A stretch of 64,000 nucleotides of DNA from the NCBI RefSeq assembly GCF_907165205.1, contig NC_058191.1:16494501-16558500 (forward strand), given 5' to 3'. The translations under genes and the position numbers were made by a program. Positions within the stretch are counted from its first letter, which is position 1. Each line of letters begins with the position of its first letter. The notes beneath the pieces are model-generated. The model ran no database searches. It had not been told where the DNA came from and saw only the letters and a list, made by a program, of their open reading frames with translations. Positions 1-10,262 of the stretch are shown one piece after another. The stretch is from Coccinella septempunctata (lineage: Eukaryota; Arthropoda; Insecta; Coleoptera; Coccinellidae).

Positions 1-126
1 TCTTGCTATATAGCAAATTTTATGTTATCCGTTGGGTGTCGGTAAAGATCAAAAAAGTAATATAACTTTGTTATAAAACACGCCGCAACTTGTCCACACT
101 TGTGTTATTAAACATTTACTGCAGCG
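1..126 (-). mobile_element. PIF/Harbinger miniature element, internal/3' fragment
   Basis: This stretch is the reverse complement of about 57140-57270, inside the complete miniature elements at 56670-57377 and 60964-61667. It carries the same GTTATATTAC-type AT-rich subterminal sequence. It is cut at the window edge on one side and joined directly to a Jockey gag at about 126-128 through the short shared word GCCC. The terminal inverted repeat is not in view. No gene is expected; the open frame starting at position 90 borrows its first codons from this fragment by accident. Confidence 0.8.
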
Positions 127-611
127 CCCAAAACAAGTGCTCTTTTCCATACAGATGCGTCAAATGTTTGGGCAATCATTGCACAAAAGATTGCGAACTT
201 ACCAGAAAAGGTGAGGAGAGAAACGCCACATGCGTTCTGTGCGGTGAAGAAGGCCATCCAGCAAGCTACAAAGGATGTAGCGAATTCAAATTAGTTACAA
301 GGAAGAGGAAAACAGGCCAGAAATCGGCTCAGCAGAGCACGATTCCTCTAAAAGTCCAGGAGAAAAAGAAGCCCACCCCCTCCAAAGTAGACGACAAGAA
401 AAAAGAAGTACCCAAACCAGTACAGAAGAAGGAGACACCGAAAATGCCCCAAGCTAAACCTACGATCAACAAAACAAAAGAAAACAGAAAAGTCTCTGAA
501 TCCGCCGACGATTTAGACACTTTTACTGAAAAAATTTTCAACAAAATCATGTTGAAAATTGAAAGAGAGATGGAGAAAAAACTCCAAGGAATGTTCAGTG
601 AACTGAAATAA
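127..611 (+). pseudogene. Jockey-A ORF1 (gag-like) C-terminal part
   Basis: C-terminal part of a Jockey gag-like nucleic-acid-binding protein. Visible knuckles: a partial first CCHC (the AQNKC end), CVKCLGNHCTKDC, and CVLCGEEGHPASYKGC. A lysine-rich basic stretch follows (about residues 60-125 of the open frame), then an amphipathic end (MLKIEREMEKKLQGMF). Family role: coats element RNA and forms the ribonucleoprotein used in target-primed reverse transcription. The frame stays open back to position 90, but the first dozen codons derive from the Harbinger fragment, so this is a truncated relic. Compared with the copy at 28848 it keeps five extra bases (AAAAG) near 400, and here the tail frame is continuous. 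Confidence 0.9.
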
Positions 612-3326
612 TGGAACATACAACTAGGAAAAATTCCCTTAAAATAGTCTCCTGGTACATAAACGGGGTCAGAACTCGAAAACCCGAGATAGAAGAAATA
701 ATATCAGAGAGAAAACCTGATATTATAGCCTTACAGGAAACAAGAATACAACCAAATACGCGATTGAATATCATGAATTTTGAGATATATAGATTTGACA
801 GAATCGCAAACACTGGGGGAGGTGTTGCCTTACTGGTTAGACGAGATCTGAAACACTATTTTAAAGGAAGATCTGACGAGTCACAAATAGAAACAGTGAC
901 GATTGTAGCTGAAATAACAAGACGACAAAGAGTCGAAGTCACATCGGCATATAAAAGACCCCCAAATAACCTATTGGAAGAAGAAATCAACAACCTACTA
1001 GATGGAACAAACCCGAAAATCTGCATCGGAGATTTTAATTGCAAATCTCCAGAATGGAACAGCAGGATGGAAAACAGAAATGGCAGAAAACTGAAAGATC
1101 TCGCTGAAAAACATGAAGCTATCGTTATTGGACCTGAAGAACCAACGTACCTAGCATTCGGAAATGGATTACCAGATATAATTGATATCGCAATTATGAA
1201 AAATATCACTAGAGAATTCTCGATAGAGACCTTGTGGGTCGGAACCTCTAACCACAACCCCATCGAATTAACAATAGGAGATGGGCCAAGAAGAGAACTA
1301 ATGCAAACAAGAGAATACACCGATTGGATGAAATATAGCCATCTGAAACAATCGGAGGTAACAGAAATACCGACAATCAACACACCGGAAGACCTAGAAA
1401 GAGCAGTTGATAAACTAGAATAGAATATAATAGATATAATAGCCTACAAAAAGAGCACAAAGAAAATAACGAGACCAGCACCGATACATCCACACGGTGA
1501 TACACCCAGAGAAATCAAAGATCTCATCAGGGAAAATCGGAGACTAAGAAAAACATACAGGCTCAACAAAACAGATATAAATAAGAGAAATCTAAACCGA
1601 CACAGCCAAGTTCTAAAAAATGCCCTGAAGGACATGAGAACAAATAGATGGAACAAAGGAGTTCAAGAACTAAATACTATCGATCATTCTGCATGGAAAA
1701 TGCAAAAATGTATGAGAAGAGAAAAGACTAAAATACCACCTCTCCACGGAGAAAGAGGAATGGCATATACGAATATCGATAAAGCAGAAGCACTGGCGGA
1801 CTCGATAGAAAGAGAATCGAGAATAAATTACAGACCTGATGACGATAATGACGAGCTGGAAGATCTTGTAGAGAACAACGAAGAAGAAATGGACGAACCA
1901 CCAGTAGACGACAAAATAGAAGAACCAACTTCTCCATTTGAAATAAAAGAGATAATCAGAAGCTTGAAAAATAGAAAAGCTCCCGGAAGTGATAAAATAA
2001 CGAATGCTATGTTGAAGAAATTACCTAGAAAAGGTAAAGCTGCTCTCACAAATATTGCAAACGGTATAATGAGGACTGAACACTATCCGGAAAAGTGGAA
2101 AACTGCAGAAGTCATAGTGTTCAACAAACCAGGCAAAGATAAAAAATTCCCCCAAAACTACAGGCCGATAAGTTTATTGTCCGCCCTAGGAAAAGTAGTA
2201 GAAAGGGTAATCGCTAGGAGGCTTACAGAAGAAACTGAAAATCTGAATCTCATTCCAGCAGAGCAATTCGGATTCAGAAGACACCACTCAACTGAACAGC
2301 AATTACTGAGACTCACAGAATACATAACAGAAGGATTCCAAAATAAACAAGCAACCGGTCTTGTACTACTAGATGTCGCCAGAGCATTCGACAGAGTATG
2401 GCATGAAGGATTGATTTACAAAATGAGATATGCTGGATATTCAATGAAACTGTGCAAGTTGATTAGGAATTATTTGAGGAACAGAAGATTCTACGTGAAA
2501 GTGGAAGGAGAAAACTCCACAACCAGATGAAGCAGGGGTGCCTCAAGGGTCAGTACTTGGGCCGTTACTGTATAACATATATATTCACGATATACCAAAA
2601 TCTCCAAGGACTATGCTGACACTATATGCCGACGACACAGGAATCGCAATGCGACGTCGCAAGCCAGAAATTATAGAAGGAATATTACAAGAAGCTATAG
2701 ATGAAATAAATGACTGGTGTATTAAATGGAAAATAAAACTCAACGGACAAAAGAGCCAAGCGATATTACTGCAGAAGAGGAGACTAAGAACTACAACAAA
2801 TCTAGAGGTAGATGGAGAAGAAATCGAATGGAAAAACGAAGCAAAATATTTAGGTATCACCCTAGACAAAGGTCTAACATGGAGAAGCCATATCAAACAA
2901 GCCGTTGACAAAACCAAGGCAGCGATGAATATGCTCTACCTGCTGATAGGTAGAAAGAGCCACATGTCAAATGAGACAAAATTGAAAATAATCAAAGCCG
3001 TTGCTAGACCGCAACTGACTTATGGATCAGGTGCTTGGCGATTCGCGGCAAAGAGCCATATACAAAGAATTCAGGCAACAGAAAACAAGCTACTACGATG
3101 TGCCATAGATGCGCCTTGGTTTGTCAGGAACAAACAGATATATCGAGATTTGAAGTGGGAAACCATCACCGAATTTATGAAGAGGAAAGCTGAAAAGTTA
3201 TTCGAAACAGCGAAGGAACATCCAAACGAAGAACTCAGGAGACTAGTGGACTACGATCCGGAGGAAGACAGAAGAAGAATGAGAATTTACAAAAGGAGAC
3301 CGAGAGATCAATTGAGGAGAGATTAA
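611..3326 (+). pseudogene. Jockey-A ORF2: APE endonuclease + reverse transcriptase, broken
   Basis: An APE-type endonuclease domain comes first (SWYINGV start, LQETR, GDFNCKSPEWNS, final motif SNHNPIE), then a Jockey reverse transcriptase (FGFRRHHSTEQQ, LLDVARAFDRVWHEG, GVPQGSVLGPLLYN, YADDTGIA) and the usual Jockey C-terminal region ending RPRDQLRRD. Two breaks are visible against the 29557 copy: a GAG-to-TAG nonsense change at 1421-1423 with a small insertion just after, and a 5-bp deletion near 2526 that shifts frame before the PQGS motif. The endonuclease motif normally SDH reads SNH here. The protein would nick target DNA and prime cDNA synthesis; this copy is dead. Confidence 0.93.
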
Positions 3327-3687
3327 AATGAGTACGACAACTTATTAAAACTATACTAAGAAGAGATATCCGAAATGGACGAACATGAAAACCCTAGCAC
3401 GACAATGTGCAAGAAGAAATCAACCGATTAAGGGATAAATGGTTTATAGACAAATGCCCGGAACCAACAAAAAGCAGGTTAGGTTTAGTGGGTCGCGAAC
3501 TCAGGAGAGTGAGTAACCCCACAGTGTTCCCTAGAAATGGGTTCCTCTGGGCGAGAGGTAGAGCCCCGTGTTTGCACGGTCGCAGATTCCCCCTGCTATA
3601 AAAACAATGTCATTTTCAGCCTCCGAGTCTCAAGTGCGACAGGCAACCACGCCCGCCACTGGTGTATGTACACAGTTTTCGAATTGA

Positions 3688-4040
3688 GATGCACATGTTG
3701 AATTTCAGTTCGAAAGGACCGTGGGGACCTGTGGACTTCAGTTCTACCTGGGGTTAGGCCCCACAGTTGCTGGCGTTGTGGCAATGAAGGCCACCACAGG
3801 GAGGACTGCCGAGGGGAAAGGACGAAGTTCTGTTCCAGGTGCGGCCATGTGGGGGTCCTTTCCAGGGTGTGTTGCGTTAGAGATAGGGGATCAGGGACCG
3901 CCAGAACTGCCTCAGGACCGACCGCAACTCCAGGGAGCAGGACAGAGGCCATACTGCCGGACCTCCGACTGAGGCCCGCCGTACCGCCAACACCGTCAGA
4001 ACCGTCGCCGCCCACATCGTCGCCGCCCCTACCGAAGTAG
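3688..4040 (+). pseudogene. Zinc-knuckle block copy 1 (frameshifted)
   Basis: Homologous to the LTR-element protein at 39332-40045. The motif CWRCG...C...FCSRCG...LSRVCC is recognisable, but one C is missing in the C run near 3760, so the knuckle falls out of frame with the upstream RTVGTCG segment. The Pro-rich tail ends at a stop at 4038-4040. It is a fragment of a retrotransposon gene carried in satellite. Confidence 0.75.
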
Positions 4041-4730
4041 AAGGTGAAAATGGATTAGAATTACCGAGAAAAAAATTACCGATTATTAAAATGATACCGT
4101 TCCGAAAAATACCTTTTATTGCAACAACCGAAATGGTGGATGCGCTAACCGGAGTAGTAGTCGATTCGTCAAAATATCATTTCAATTCCTAAGGAACTAT
4201 TGGATCAATTCGAACCAAATCTTGAAACTGCACATAGTGTTCGCATGCATCTCAATATGCAACTCAATTCGAAAACTATGTACAGTTTCAAAATTTGGCT
4301 CGAATTGATCCAACAGTTTACGGGAAATTGATATCACACTTTGCCGAATTGACCTCTGAAATCTCAATTCCTATCAGAACTATCGATATGAAATTCAACA
4401 TGTGCATCTCAATTCGAAAACTATGTGAAGTTTCAAGATTTGGGTCGAAATGATCAAACGGTTTTTGAGAAATTCATATCACACTTTGCCGAATTGACCA
4501 CAGAAATCTTAATTCCTATCTGAATTATCGAACTGAATGAAACTCAATACGTATATCCCAGTTCAAAAATTGTGTAGAGTTTCGAGATTTGGATCGAATT
4601 TTGATGGTCAATGAATAAAAGAATAAGTTCTATTTATCATGAATTGTTCGATCAAGAAGACTCAACTTTCGGAATAATAACTTATGACAAGAATATCCAT
4701 GAACCTTGACAAGAGCGACTTCGGCAAAAT

Positions 4731-4811
4731 ATATTTTTCTGAAACGCCATAGAGTCCTCTACCCCCAGGCTCAATATTATCCATTCATTACGCCACACCC
4801 TGTATATGGAT
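4731..4811 (-). repeat. Fragment of an unclassified interspersed repeat
   Basis: Reverse complement of the start of the longer repeat at 51921-52219 (shared words CAGGGTGTGGCGTAATG and GAGCCTGGGGGTAGAGG). It is flanked by a direct duplication of about 20 bp (CTTGACAAGAGCGACTTCGG) at 4709-4729 and after 4812. Superfamily not recognised. Confidence 0.6.
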
Positions 4812-5096
4812 ACCTTGACAAGAGCGACTTCGGCAAGTCTGGGAAGAATCGTTTCGGTCCGTCAAAAATGACATATCGGCCTATTTTCCATATCGCATTC
4901 GTCCGAAATACGATGCAATGATGAACCCAATAATTGGTACAAATAAAAAACTTTAAAATCCTCGAGATTGCGCAGGAAACTTTCAATTTCAAGTCCTTAG
5001 CAATAATTTACCAACCATTCGCCCGTAAAACTTTCGTCAACTTGGCTAATATCGGTCCCACTATTTGAAGAAATCCAAAGTGTTAAGGTCAAACAA

Positions 5097-6206
5097 TGTC
5101 ATTTTCAGCCTCCGAGTCTCAAGTGCGACAGGCAACCACGCCCGCCACTGGTGTATGTACACAGTTTTCGAATTGAGATGCACATGTTGAATTTCAGTTC
5201 GAAAGGACCGTGGGGACCTGTGGACTTCAGTTCTACCTGGGGTTAGGCCCCCACAGTTGCTGGCGGTGTGGCAATGAAGGCCACCACAGGGAGGACTGCC
5301 GAGGGGAAAGGACGAAGTTCTGTTCCAGGTGCGACCGTGTGGGGGTCCTTTCCAGGGTGTGTTGCGTTAGAGATAGGGGACCAGGGACCGCCAGAACTGC
5401 CTCAGGACCGACCGCAACTCCAGGAAGCAGGACAGAGGCCATACTGCCGGACCTCCGACTGAGGCCCGCCGTACCGCCAACACCGTCAGAACCGTCGCCG
5501 CCCACATCGTTGCCGCCCCTACCGAAGTAGAAGGTGAAAATGGATTAGAATTACCCAAAAAAAAATTACCGATTATTAAAATGATACCATTCCGAAAAAT
5601 ATCTTTTATTGCACCAACCGAAATGGTGGATGCGCTAACCGGAGTAGTAGTCGATTCGTCAAAATATCATTTCAATTCCTAAGGAACTATTGGATCAATT
5701 CGAACCAAATTTTGAAACTGCACATTGTTTTCGCATGCATCTCAATATGCAACTCAATTCGAAAACTATGTACAGTTTCAAAATTTGGCTCGAATTGATC
5801 CAACAGTTTATGGGAAATTGATATCACACTTTGCCGAATTGACCTCTGAAATCTCAATTCCTATCAGAACTATCGATATGAAATTCAACATGTGCATCTC
5901 AATTCGAAAACTATGTGAAGTTTCAAGATTTAGGTCGAAATGATCAAACGGTTTTTGAGAAATTCATATCACACTTTGCAGAATTGACCACAGAAATCTT
6001 AATTCCTATCTGAATTATCGAACTGAATGAAACTCATTACGTATATCTCAGTTCAAAAATTGTGTAGAGTTTCGAGATTTGGATCGAATTTTGATGGTCA
6101 ATGAATAAAAGAATAAGTTCTATTTATCATGAATTGTTCGATCAAGGAGACTCAACTTTCGGAATAATAACTTATGACAAGAATATCCATGAACCTTGAC
6201 AAGAGC
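5097..6206 (+). repeat. Composite satellite unit 2, truncated at its right end
   Basis: Same block order as 3605-5096: H1 start (ATG 5097, TGA 5175-5177), zinc-knuckle block to 5530, PTEMVDALTG block near 5600-5680, diverged monomers to about 6060. It stops at the sequence GACAAGAGC at about 6206, where a Jockey gag fragment in the opposite orientation begins. From here the satellite orientation flips. Confidence 0.85.
5178..5530 (+). pseudogene. Zinc-knuckle block copy 2 (open frame)
   Basis: Open from the codon after the H1 mini-frame stop (5175-5177) to TAG at 5528-5530. It contains RTVGTCGLQFYLGLGP, CWRCGNEGHHREDC and a FCSRC...LSRVCC pair; in this copy the middle reads FCSRCDRVGVLSR. 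A Pro/Ser/Thr-rich tail ends LPPLPK. Homologous to residues ~125-180 of the accessory protein at 39332-40045. No start codon of its own other than GTG at 5210. Confidence 0.7.
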
Positions 6207-6487
6207 CTTTTTCTGGGTTTTAACCATGTAGAGAGGTATTGGCTTCTTTGTCATTGTCGATGTCATTCTGGACACCTCAGCGTCTGATATTCCCTGGAAT
6301 ATCAGGTCGTACTTAATCAACGCAATATCAGCGTCGGTTGGTAAATTCCTAATAACGGCATATATCTTCTTTTCCTCCTCCATTTGGTAGGTAAAAAATT
6401 CTTTACCATGCTGCTCGAAGAATGTAGTGATTTTTCTAAAATCATCTACGGTTGACGCGATGATTTTTATACCGTCTTTAACTGTAG
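6207..6487 (-). pseudogene. Jockey gag fragment (domain before the zinc knuckles)
   Basis: Minus-strand reading gives VKDGIKIIAST, EEEKKIYAVIRNLPTDADI and AEVSRMTSTMTKKPIPLYMVKTQ, the segment that precedes the CCHC knuckles in Jockey ORF1 (compare 19093-20535). The remaining upstream bases of this gag lie at 7433-7455, on the other side of the inserted truncated Jockey. Same segment as 50184-50470. Confidence 0.85.
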
Positions 6488-7432
6488 TTTTTTTTTTTTT
6501 TTTATAGCAGGGGGAATCTGCGACCGTGAAAACACGGGGCTCTATCTCTCGCCCAGAGGAACCCATTTCTAGGGAACACTGTGGGGTTACTCACTCTCCT
6601 GAGTTCGCGACCCACTAAACCTAACCTGCTTTTTGTTGGTTCCGGGCATTTGCCTATAAACCATTTATCCCTTAATCGGTTGATTTCTTCTTGCACATTG
6701 TCGTGCTAGGGTTTTCATGTTCGTCCATTTCGGATATCTCTTCTTAGTATAGTTTTAATAAGTTGTCGTACTCATTTTAATCTCTCCTCAATTGATCTCT
6801 CGGTCTCTTTTGTAAATTCTCATTCTTCTTCTGTCTTCCTCCGGATCGTAGTCCACTAGTCTCCTGAGTTCTTCGTTTGGATGTTCCTTCGCTGTTTCGA
6901 ATAACTTTTCAGCTTTCCTCTTCATAAATTCGGTGATGGTTTCCCACTCCAAATATCGATATATCTGTTTGTTCCTGACAAACCAAGGCGCATCTATGGC
7001 ACATCGTAGTAGCTTGTTTTCTGTTGCCTAAATTCATTGTATATGGCTCTTTGCCGCGAATCCCCAAGCACCTGATCCATAAGTCAGTTGCGGTCTAGCA
7101 ACGGCTTTGATTATTTTCAATTTTCTCTCATTTGACATGTGGCTCTTTCTACCTATCAGCGGGTAGAGCATATTCATCGCTGCCTTGGTTTTGTCAACGG
7201 CTTGTTTGATATGGCTTCTCCATGTTAGACCTTTGTCTAGGGTGATACCTAAATATTTTGCTTCGTTTTTTAATTCGATTTCTTCTCCATCTACCTCTAG
7301 ATTTGTTGTAGTTCTTAGTCTCCTCTTCTGCAGTAATATCGCTTGGCTCTTTTGTCCGTTGAGTTTTATTTTCCATTTAATACACCAGTCATTTATTTCA
7401 TCTATAGCTTCTTGTAACATTCCTTCTATAAT
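6488..7432 (-). mobile_element. 5'-truncated Jockey-A inserted in a Jockey gag
   Basis: Contains the RT C-terminal third (from IEGMLQEAIDEIND to the ORF2 end near 6777), the 3' UTR, and a poly(A) tail seen as T at 6488-6503. Flanking gag sequence reads CTACAGTT on both sides (7433-7440 and just after the tail), giving a target-site duplication of 8-10 bp. That is a clear target-primed reverse-transcription insertion. The coding part has lost its frame near 7033 and 6800. Confidence 0.88.
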
Positions 7433-7455
7433 AACTGTAGTTGCACGGTTGTAAC

Positions 7456-8722
7456 AAAATAACAAAAGTAACATAATGAAAATAACATTGTTCGACCTTA
7501 ACACTTTGGATTTCTTCAAATAGTGGGACCGATATTAGCCAAGTTGACGAAAATTTTACGGGCGAATGGTTGGTAAATTATTGCTACGGACTTGAAATTT
7601 AAAGTTTCCTGCGCAATCTCGAGGATTTTAAAGTTTTTTATTTGTACCAATTATTGGGTTCATCATTGCATCGTATTTCGGACGAATGCGATATGGAAAA
7701 TAGGCCGATATGTCATTTTTGACGGACCGAAACGATTCTTCCCAGACTTGCCGAAGTCGCTCTTGTCAAGGTTCATGGATATTCTTGTCATAAGTTATTA
7801 TTCCGAAAGTTGAGTCTCCTTGATCGAACAATTCATGATAAATAGAACTTATTCTTTTATTCATTGACCATCAAAATTCGATCCAATTCTCGAAACTCTA
7901 CACAATTTTTGAACTGAGATATACGTATTGAGTTTCATTCAGTTCGATAATTCAGATAGGAATTAAGATTTCTGTGGTCAATTCGGCAATGTGTGATATG
8001 AATTTCTCAAAAACCGTTTGATCATTTCGACCCAAATCTTGAAACTTCACATAGTTTTCGAATTGAGTTGCATATTGAGATGCATGCGAAAACTATGTGC
8101 AGTTTCAAGATTTGGTTAGAATTGATCCAATAGTTCCTTAGGAATTGAAATGATTTTGACGAATCGACTACTACTCCGGTTAGCGCATCCACCATTTCGG
8201 TTGGTGCAATAAAAGATATTTTTCGGAACGGTATCATTTTAATAATCGGTAATTTTTTTTTCGGTAATTCTAATCCATTTTCACCTTCTACTTCGGTAGG
8301 GGCGGCAACGATGTGGGCGGCGACGGTTCTGACGGTGTTGGCGGTACGGCGGGCCTCAGTCGGAGGTCCGGCAGTATGGCCTCTGTCCTGCTCCCTGGAG
8401 TTGCGGTCGGTCCTGAGGCAGTTCTGGCGGTCCCTGGTCCCCTATCTCTAACGCAACACACCCTGGAAAGGACCCCCACACGGCCGCACCTGGAACAGAA
8501 CTTCGTCCTTTCCCCTCGGCAGTCCACCCTGTGGTGGCCTTCATTGCCACACCGCCAGCAACTGTGGGGGCCTAACCCCAGGTAGAACTGAAGTCCACAG
8601 GTCCCCACGGTCCTTTCGAACTGAAATTCAACATGTGCATCTCAATTCGCAAACTGTGTACATACACCAGTGGCGGGCGTGGTTGCCTGTCGCACTTGAG
8701 ACTCGGGGGCTGAAAATAACAT
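7456..8722 (-). repeat. Composite satellite unit (minus orientation)
   Basis: Mirror-orientation unit. H1 start on the minus strand at 8722 (TGA at 8642-8644), zinc-knuckle block 8288-8641, PTEMVDALTG block near 8150-8240, diverged monomers about 7870-8150, H1-upstream region 7490-7800. A second, truncated H1 start (ATG at 7488, only a few codons) ends at about 7456, where gag sequence follows. Confidence 0.83.
8288..8641 (-). pseudogene. Zinc-knuckle block copy 3 (open frame)
   Basis: Open reading frame to a TAG at 8288-8290 with CWRCGNEGHHRVDC, FCSRCGRVGVLSRVCC and the Pro-rich tail. One substitution in the knuckle (E to V) relative to most copies; that change is shared with the copy at 33890-34243, marking those two units as sisters. 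Confidence 0.7.
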
Positions 8723-9958
8723 TGTTCGACCTTAACACTTCGGATTTCTTCAAATAGTGGGACCGATATTAGCCAAGTTGACGAAAATTTTACGGGCGAA
8801 TGGTTGGTAAATTATTGCTACGGACTTGAAATTTAAAGTTTCCTGCGCAATCTCGAGGATTTTAAAGTTTTTTATTTGTACCAATTATTGGGTTCATCAT
8901 TGCATCGTATTTCGGACGAATGCGATATGGAAAAAAGGCCGATATGTCATTTTTGACGGACCGAAACGATTCTTCCCAGACTTGCCGAAGTCGCTCTTGT
9001 CAAGGTTCATGGATATTCTTGTAATAAGTTATTATTCCGAAAGTTGAGTCTCCTTGATCGAACAATTCATGATAAATAGAACTTATTCTTTTATTCATTG
9101 ACCATCAAAATTCGATCCAAATCTCGAAACTCTACACAATTTTTGAACTGAGATATACGTATTGAGTTTCATTCAGTTCGATAATTCAGATAGGAATTAA
9201 GATTTCTGTGGTCAATTCGGCAAAGTGTGATATGAATTTCTCAAAAACCGTTTGATCATTTCGACCCAAATCTTGAAACTTCACATAGTTTTCGAATTGA
9301 GTTGCATATTGAGATGCATGCGAAAACTATGTGCAGTTTCAAGATTTGGTTCGAATTGATCCAATAGTTCCTTAGGAATTGAAATGATATTTTGACGAAT
9401 CGACTACTACTCCGGTTAGCGCATCCACCATTTCGGTTGGTGCAATAAAAGATATTTTTCGGAACGGTATCATTTTAATAATCTATAATTTTTGTTTCGG
9501 TAATTCTAATCCATTTTCACCTTCTACTTCGGTAGGGGCGGCAACGATGTGGGCGGCGACGGTTCTGACGGTGTTGACGGTACGGCGGGCCTCAGTCGGA
9601 GGTCCGGCAGTATGGCCTCTGTCCTGCTCCCTGGAGTTGCGGTCGGTCCTGAGGCAGTTCTGGCGGTCCCTGGTCCCCTATCTCTAACGCAACACACCCT
9701 GGAAAGGACCCCCACACGGCCGCACCTGAAACAGAACTTCGTCCTTTCCCCTCGGCAGTCCTCCCTTTGGTGGCCTTCATTGCCACACCGCCAGCAACTG
9801 TGGGGGCCTAACCCCAGGTAGAACTGAAGTCAACAGGTCCCCACGGTCCTTTCGAACTGAAATTCAACATGTGCATCTCAATTCGAAAACTGTGTACATA
9901 CACCAGTGGCGGGCGTGGTTGCCTGTCGCACTTGAGACTCGGAGGCTGAAAATGACAT
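8723..9958 (-). repeat. Composite satellite unit (minus orientation)
   Basis: 1236-bp unit from the H1 ATG at 9958 down to the next H1 ATG. Contents in minus order: H1 mini-frame 9878-9958, zinc-knuckle block 9524-9877, PTEMVDALTG block near 9390-9470, monomers, and H1-upstream region 8726-9040. Nearly the same length as the unit at 32573-33808. Confidence 0.85.
9524..9877 (-). pseudogene. Zinc-knuckle block copy 4
   Basis: Same domain: CWRCGNEGH, then knuckle residues, with CFRCGR in place of CSRCGR. The frame runs to the stop at 9524-9526. It shares the CFRC and ST (for PT) variants with the copy at 32654-33007, so the two are sister copies. Confidence 0.68.
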
Positions 9959-10262
9959 TGTTTGACTTTTTTTTTTTTTTTTTTTTTTTTATAGCAGATG
10001 AATCTGCGACCGTGAAAACACGGGGCTCTATCTCTCGCCCAGAGGAACCCATTTCTAGGGAACACTGTGGGGTTACTCACTCTCCTGAGTTCGCGACCCA
10101 CTAAACCTAACCTGCTTTTTGTTGGTTCCGGGCATTTGCCTATAAACCATTTATCCCTTAATCGGTTTATTTCTTCTTGCACATTGTCGTGCTAGGGTTT
10201 TCATGTTCGTCCATTTCGGATATCTCTTCTTAGTATAGTTTTAATAAGTTGTCGTACTCATT

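Larger units (their letters stand above)
127..3604 (+). mobile_element. Jockey-A non-LTR retrotransposon, copy 1 (5' truncated)
   Basis: Jockey-clade element: the tail of a gag-like ORF1, then ORF2 (endonuclease plus reverse transcriptase), then a short 3' UTR ending CCCTGCTATAAAA. ORF1 and ORF2 overlap as TAATG at 609-613, a termination-reinitiation layout common in non-LTR elements. The 5' part of ORF1 is missing, where the Harbinger fragment abuts. The short A tail runs straight into the histone H1-derived start of a composite unit at 3607. Closest relatives in the window are the copies at 9966-13137 and 28848-32572. Confidence 0.93.
3605..5096 (+). repeat. Composite satellite unit (H1 5' end + zinc-knuckle block + diverged monomers)
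   Basis: First of the composite units. Order: histone H1 first codons (ATG at 3607, reading MSFSASES, stop TGA 3685-3687); zinc-knuckle block to 4040; block encoding PTEMVDALTG near 4120-4160; four diverged, partly inverted 145-bp-type monomers (about 4190-4600); block around the word GAATTGTTCGATCAAG; and, from about 4812, the region that normally lies upstream of histone H1, running into the next H1 ATG at 5097. It is longer than sister units because of an inserted repeat at 4731-4811. Confidence 0.85.

Noticed and set aside
3407..3601. 64-codon frame MQEEINRLRDKWF... in the Jockey-A 3' UTR, repeated at every Jockey-A 3' end
   Set aside because: Lies after the ORF2 stop, with no ORF context in Jockey elements. 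It starts at an alternative codon and runs into the poly(A); most likely 3' UTR.
3596..4015. Minus-strand frames opposite the zinc-knuckle blocks (MGGDGSDGVGG... type), seen in every unit
   Set aside because: Shadow frames of the GC-rich block; the other strand carries the Cys motif and the H1-joined frame.
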